From an uncultured Ruminococcus sp. (GTDB lineage: Bacteria > Bacillota > Clostridia > Oscillospirales > Ruminococcaceae): 6,108 nt of DNA. The stretch spans positions 1 through 6,108 of the forward strand of contig CAMHMM010000117.1 in the NCBI GenBank assembly GCA_946186215.1, given 5' to 3'. Below are positions 4,784 through 6,108 of this stretch, one piece after another (positions within the stretch are counted from its first letter, which is position 1; each line of letters starts with the position of its first letter). A program made the position numbers and the translations under genes. The notes beneath the pieces were generated by a model. It did no database searches, was not told the origin of the DNA, and saw only the letters and a program-made list of their open reading frames with translations.

Positions 4784-6108
4784 TCATGTTTTTTCGGGAG
4801 GCTGCCGGTCTTCACCGAAGGGCGGCTTGCCGCCGCCAAAGCCTCCGAAACCGCCAAATCCGCCGAAACCTGCGGGGCCAGTGACCGCATTGCCGTTTTC
4901 ATCCGTGGCGGTGATCCCCGACAGGGTGATATCAGCTTTCTTAGTGCCGTTTATGCTCAGTGTATATGTATCGCCGTCCCTGAGCCCGCCGCCTGTAAAG
5001 GTGAGAAATGCAGCATCTCTTCTTGCGGTGTAGCTAAACAGCGTCTTTCCGCCGACTGTTATGTCGATAACCGTGCCCTCTTTCTGAGGTGTGGTAAAGT
5101 ATACAGCCGCCGCACCCTCTGCTGCGGAAGAGAATGTCTGTGCCATTCCCGACGAACCGCCTGCGATGACCGTACCGCCCGTAACATCGAATTTCCCGTC
5201 ATAATCCAGCGGCGCATTCATATCGGATGCCGTACCGTATACGATGACCGTACCGCCCGACACAGCGATATTTCCGTTGGAATCTATCCCGTCGCCTGTG
5301 GAATCAACCGTGAGCTTTCCGCCTGTGACACTCAGGAGCACATTCGGGTTTGCCTGCATGAATCCGCCGCCTGTGCCGTCAGCAGCATTAACGCCGTCAT
5401 CATCCGCAGTAATATCCCATTCGCCGCCGTTAAAGCTTATTTTTCCGCCCTCAAGCCCCTCATGGGATTTACTTATGATGCCGATGCCGCTGTTTATTTC
5501 AAGCGCCGTCCCTGCATGGATGCCGTCGTCGCCGCACTTTATATCGAAGCTGCCGCCGTTTATGATCACATCCCCGTCGGAATGGAGCGCATCATCCATG
5601 GAATCTATGGATATTTCACCACTCTGAACGGTTATGGACGCAGCCGCTCTTATAGCCTTTGCAGATTTGGAATTGCTGTCATCAAGGTCACTCTGCATAT
5701 CGGACATCTGTCCGCCGAACTGAGGAGGCTCGCCGTTCTGCATATCAGGCATCTGTCCACCGAACTGAGGCGGTTCACCGTTCTGGAAATTGGGCATTTG
5801 TCCGCCGAATTGAGGAGAGTTGCCGTTCTGCATATCAGGCATCTGCCCGTCAAACTTGGGAGGTTCACCGCCCTGCATATCTGGCATCTGCCCGTCAAAC
5901 TTGGGAGGTTCACCGCCCTGAAAATCGGACATTTGTCCGCCGAATTGAGGAGGCTCGCCGTTCTGGAAATCGGGCATCTGTCCGCCGAACTGAGGGAACC
6001 CGCCGCCGAAGCCCTCAAATTCATTATGTGCCGGTGCATTCGCCGAGCCGCCGCCTGTGATGATATCCAGCGCTGCGCTGCGAAGCATCTGATATTCCCG
6101 ATCTGCCA
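4784..6108 (-). CDS. Carbohydrate-binding beta-helix protein (Cthe_2159/DUF4353-like), 3' part
   Basis: 440 residues are visible; the frame is open through the right edge, so the start and any signal peptide are missing. After ADREYQMLRSAALDIITGGG comes a low-complexity linker of nearly seven 15-residue repeats (5693-5998). Then follows a right-handed beta-helix of short strands ending in NGG/SGG, with acidic turns: MDDALHSDG, GDDGIHAG, SHEGLEGG, DDDGVNAADG, TGDGIDSNG (about 5660-5150). The block LDYDGKFDVTGGTVIAGGSSGMAQ-type (5213-5142) is highly characteristic of this family. A beta-rich cap follows, with a C-terminal FGG-repeat tail and a Pro-rich end. The family prototype from Clostridium thermocellum binds cellulose and polygalacturonate and has calcium at such acidic turns, so a secreted, polysaccharide-binding role is inferred. 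There is no visible catalytic site, dockerin or sortase motif. An alternative is a pectate-lyase-fold protein of other function. Confidence 0.83.
   Translation of the reverse strand, partial: ADREYQMLRSAALDIITGGGSANAPAHNEFEGFGGGFPQFGGQMPDFQNGEPPQFGGQMSDFQGGEPPKFDGQMPDMQGGEPPKFDGQMPDMQNGNSPQFGGQMPNFQNGEPPQFGGQMPDMQNGEPPQFGGQMSDMQSDLDDSNSKSAKAIRAAASITVQSGEISIDSMDDALHSDGDVIINGGSFDIKCGDDGIHAGTALEINSGIGIISKSHEGLEGGKISFNGGEWDITADDDGVNAADGTGGGFMQANPNVLLSVTGGKLTVDSTGDGIDSNGNIAVSGGTVIVYGTASDMNAPLDYDGKFDVTGGTVIAGGSSGMAQTFSSAAEGAAAVYFTTPQKEGTVIDITVGGKTLFSYTARRDAAFLTFTGGGLRDGDTYTLSINGTKKADITLSGITATDENGNAVTGPAGFGGFGGFGGFGGGKPPFGEDRQPPEKT
5693..5998 (-). repeat. In-frame 45-bp tandem repeat, about 6.8 copies
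   Basis: The repeat encodes a 15-residue unit close to PPQFGGQMPDMQNGE. Six full copies and a seventh of 12 residues are seen. Variation is limited: Gln or Lys at position 3, Gly or Asp at 5, Pro or Ser at 9, Phe or Met at 11, Asn or Gly at 13. Copies 3 and 4 are nearly identical at the DNA level (about 5819-5908), a sign of recent duplication or slippage. The segment is rich in Pro, Gln, Gly and Met and nearly free of hydrophobic core residues, so it probably forms an extended linker. Confidence 0.92.

Noticed and set aside
4563..4787. 74-residue minus-strand frame in the intergenic region
   Set aside because: It runs through the terminator and the phosphorylase promoter and has no ribosome site or family resemblance.
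5693..5998. The regular 45-bp array as a CRISPR
   Set aside because: It is a contiguous in-frame coding repeat with no unique spacers between copies.
5650..6060. Repetitive Arg/Ser/Cys-rich frames on both strands across the tandem repeat
   Set aside because: They are shifted-frame readings of the 45-bp repeat. The true frame gives the Pro/Gln/Gly unit and continues into the beta-helix.

Overview
All six genes in this window lie on the minus strand. Base composition, codon use and protein families point to an anaerobic, plant-fibre-degrading Firmicute close to Ruminococcus (Oscillospiraceae). The best single clue is an 802-residue family GH94 phosphorylase. It has the two residue substitutions I recall being reported for the Ruminococcus albus cellodextrin phosphorylase. 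This assignment is from recognition, not from a search.

Layout, read right to left in the direction of transcription. (1) 6108-4784: the 3' part of a secreted carbohydrate-binding beta-helix protein of the Cthe_2159/DUF4353 type. It carries a 15-residue Pro/Gln/Gly/Met-rich tandem repeat and ends in a strong intrinsic terminator (4701-4748). (2) 4783-4487: an intergenic region with that terminator, a near-consensus extended -10 promoter and a leader of about 134 nt. The leader holds two inverted repeats. (3) 4486-2078: the GH94 cellodextrin phosphorylase, closed by a second intrinsic terminator (2007-2045). (4) 1987-481: a compact three-gene unit made of a GNAT acetyltransferase, an iron-sulfur-flavoprotein-like NAD(P)H oxidoreductase and a pyridoxamine-5'-phosphate-oxidase-like flavin protein. 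The junctions are a 4-nt ATGA overlap and a 14-nt gap. (5) 480-286: a short intergenic region with another extended -10 promoter. (6) 285-1: the first 95 codons of a membrane-anchored, SGNH/GDSL-hydrolase-like extracellular protein that runs off the left edge.

How the genes fit together: the beta-helix protein probably acts outside the cell on plant polysaccharide, and the phosphorylase splits imported cello-oligosaccharides inside the cell into glucose 1-phosphate and a shortened chain. They have separate transcription signals, so a shared role is inferred only from adjacency and biochemistry. The three-gene unit looks like a flavin redox or detoxification module unrelated to cellulose use.

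No clearly new multi-gene system is visible. The points most worth following up are the phosphorylase active-site substitutions, its structured leader with repeated TACACAA half-sites, and the recently expanded repeat inside the surface protein.
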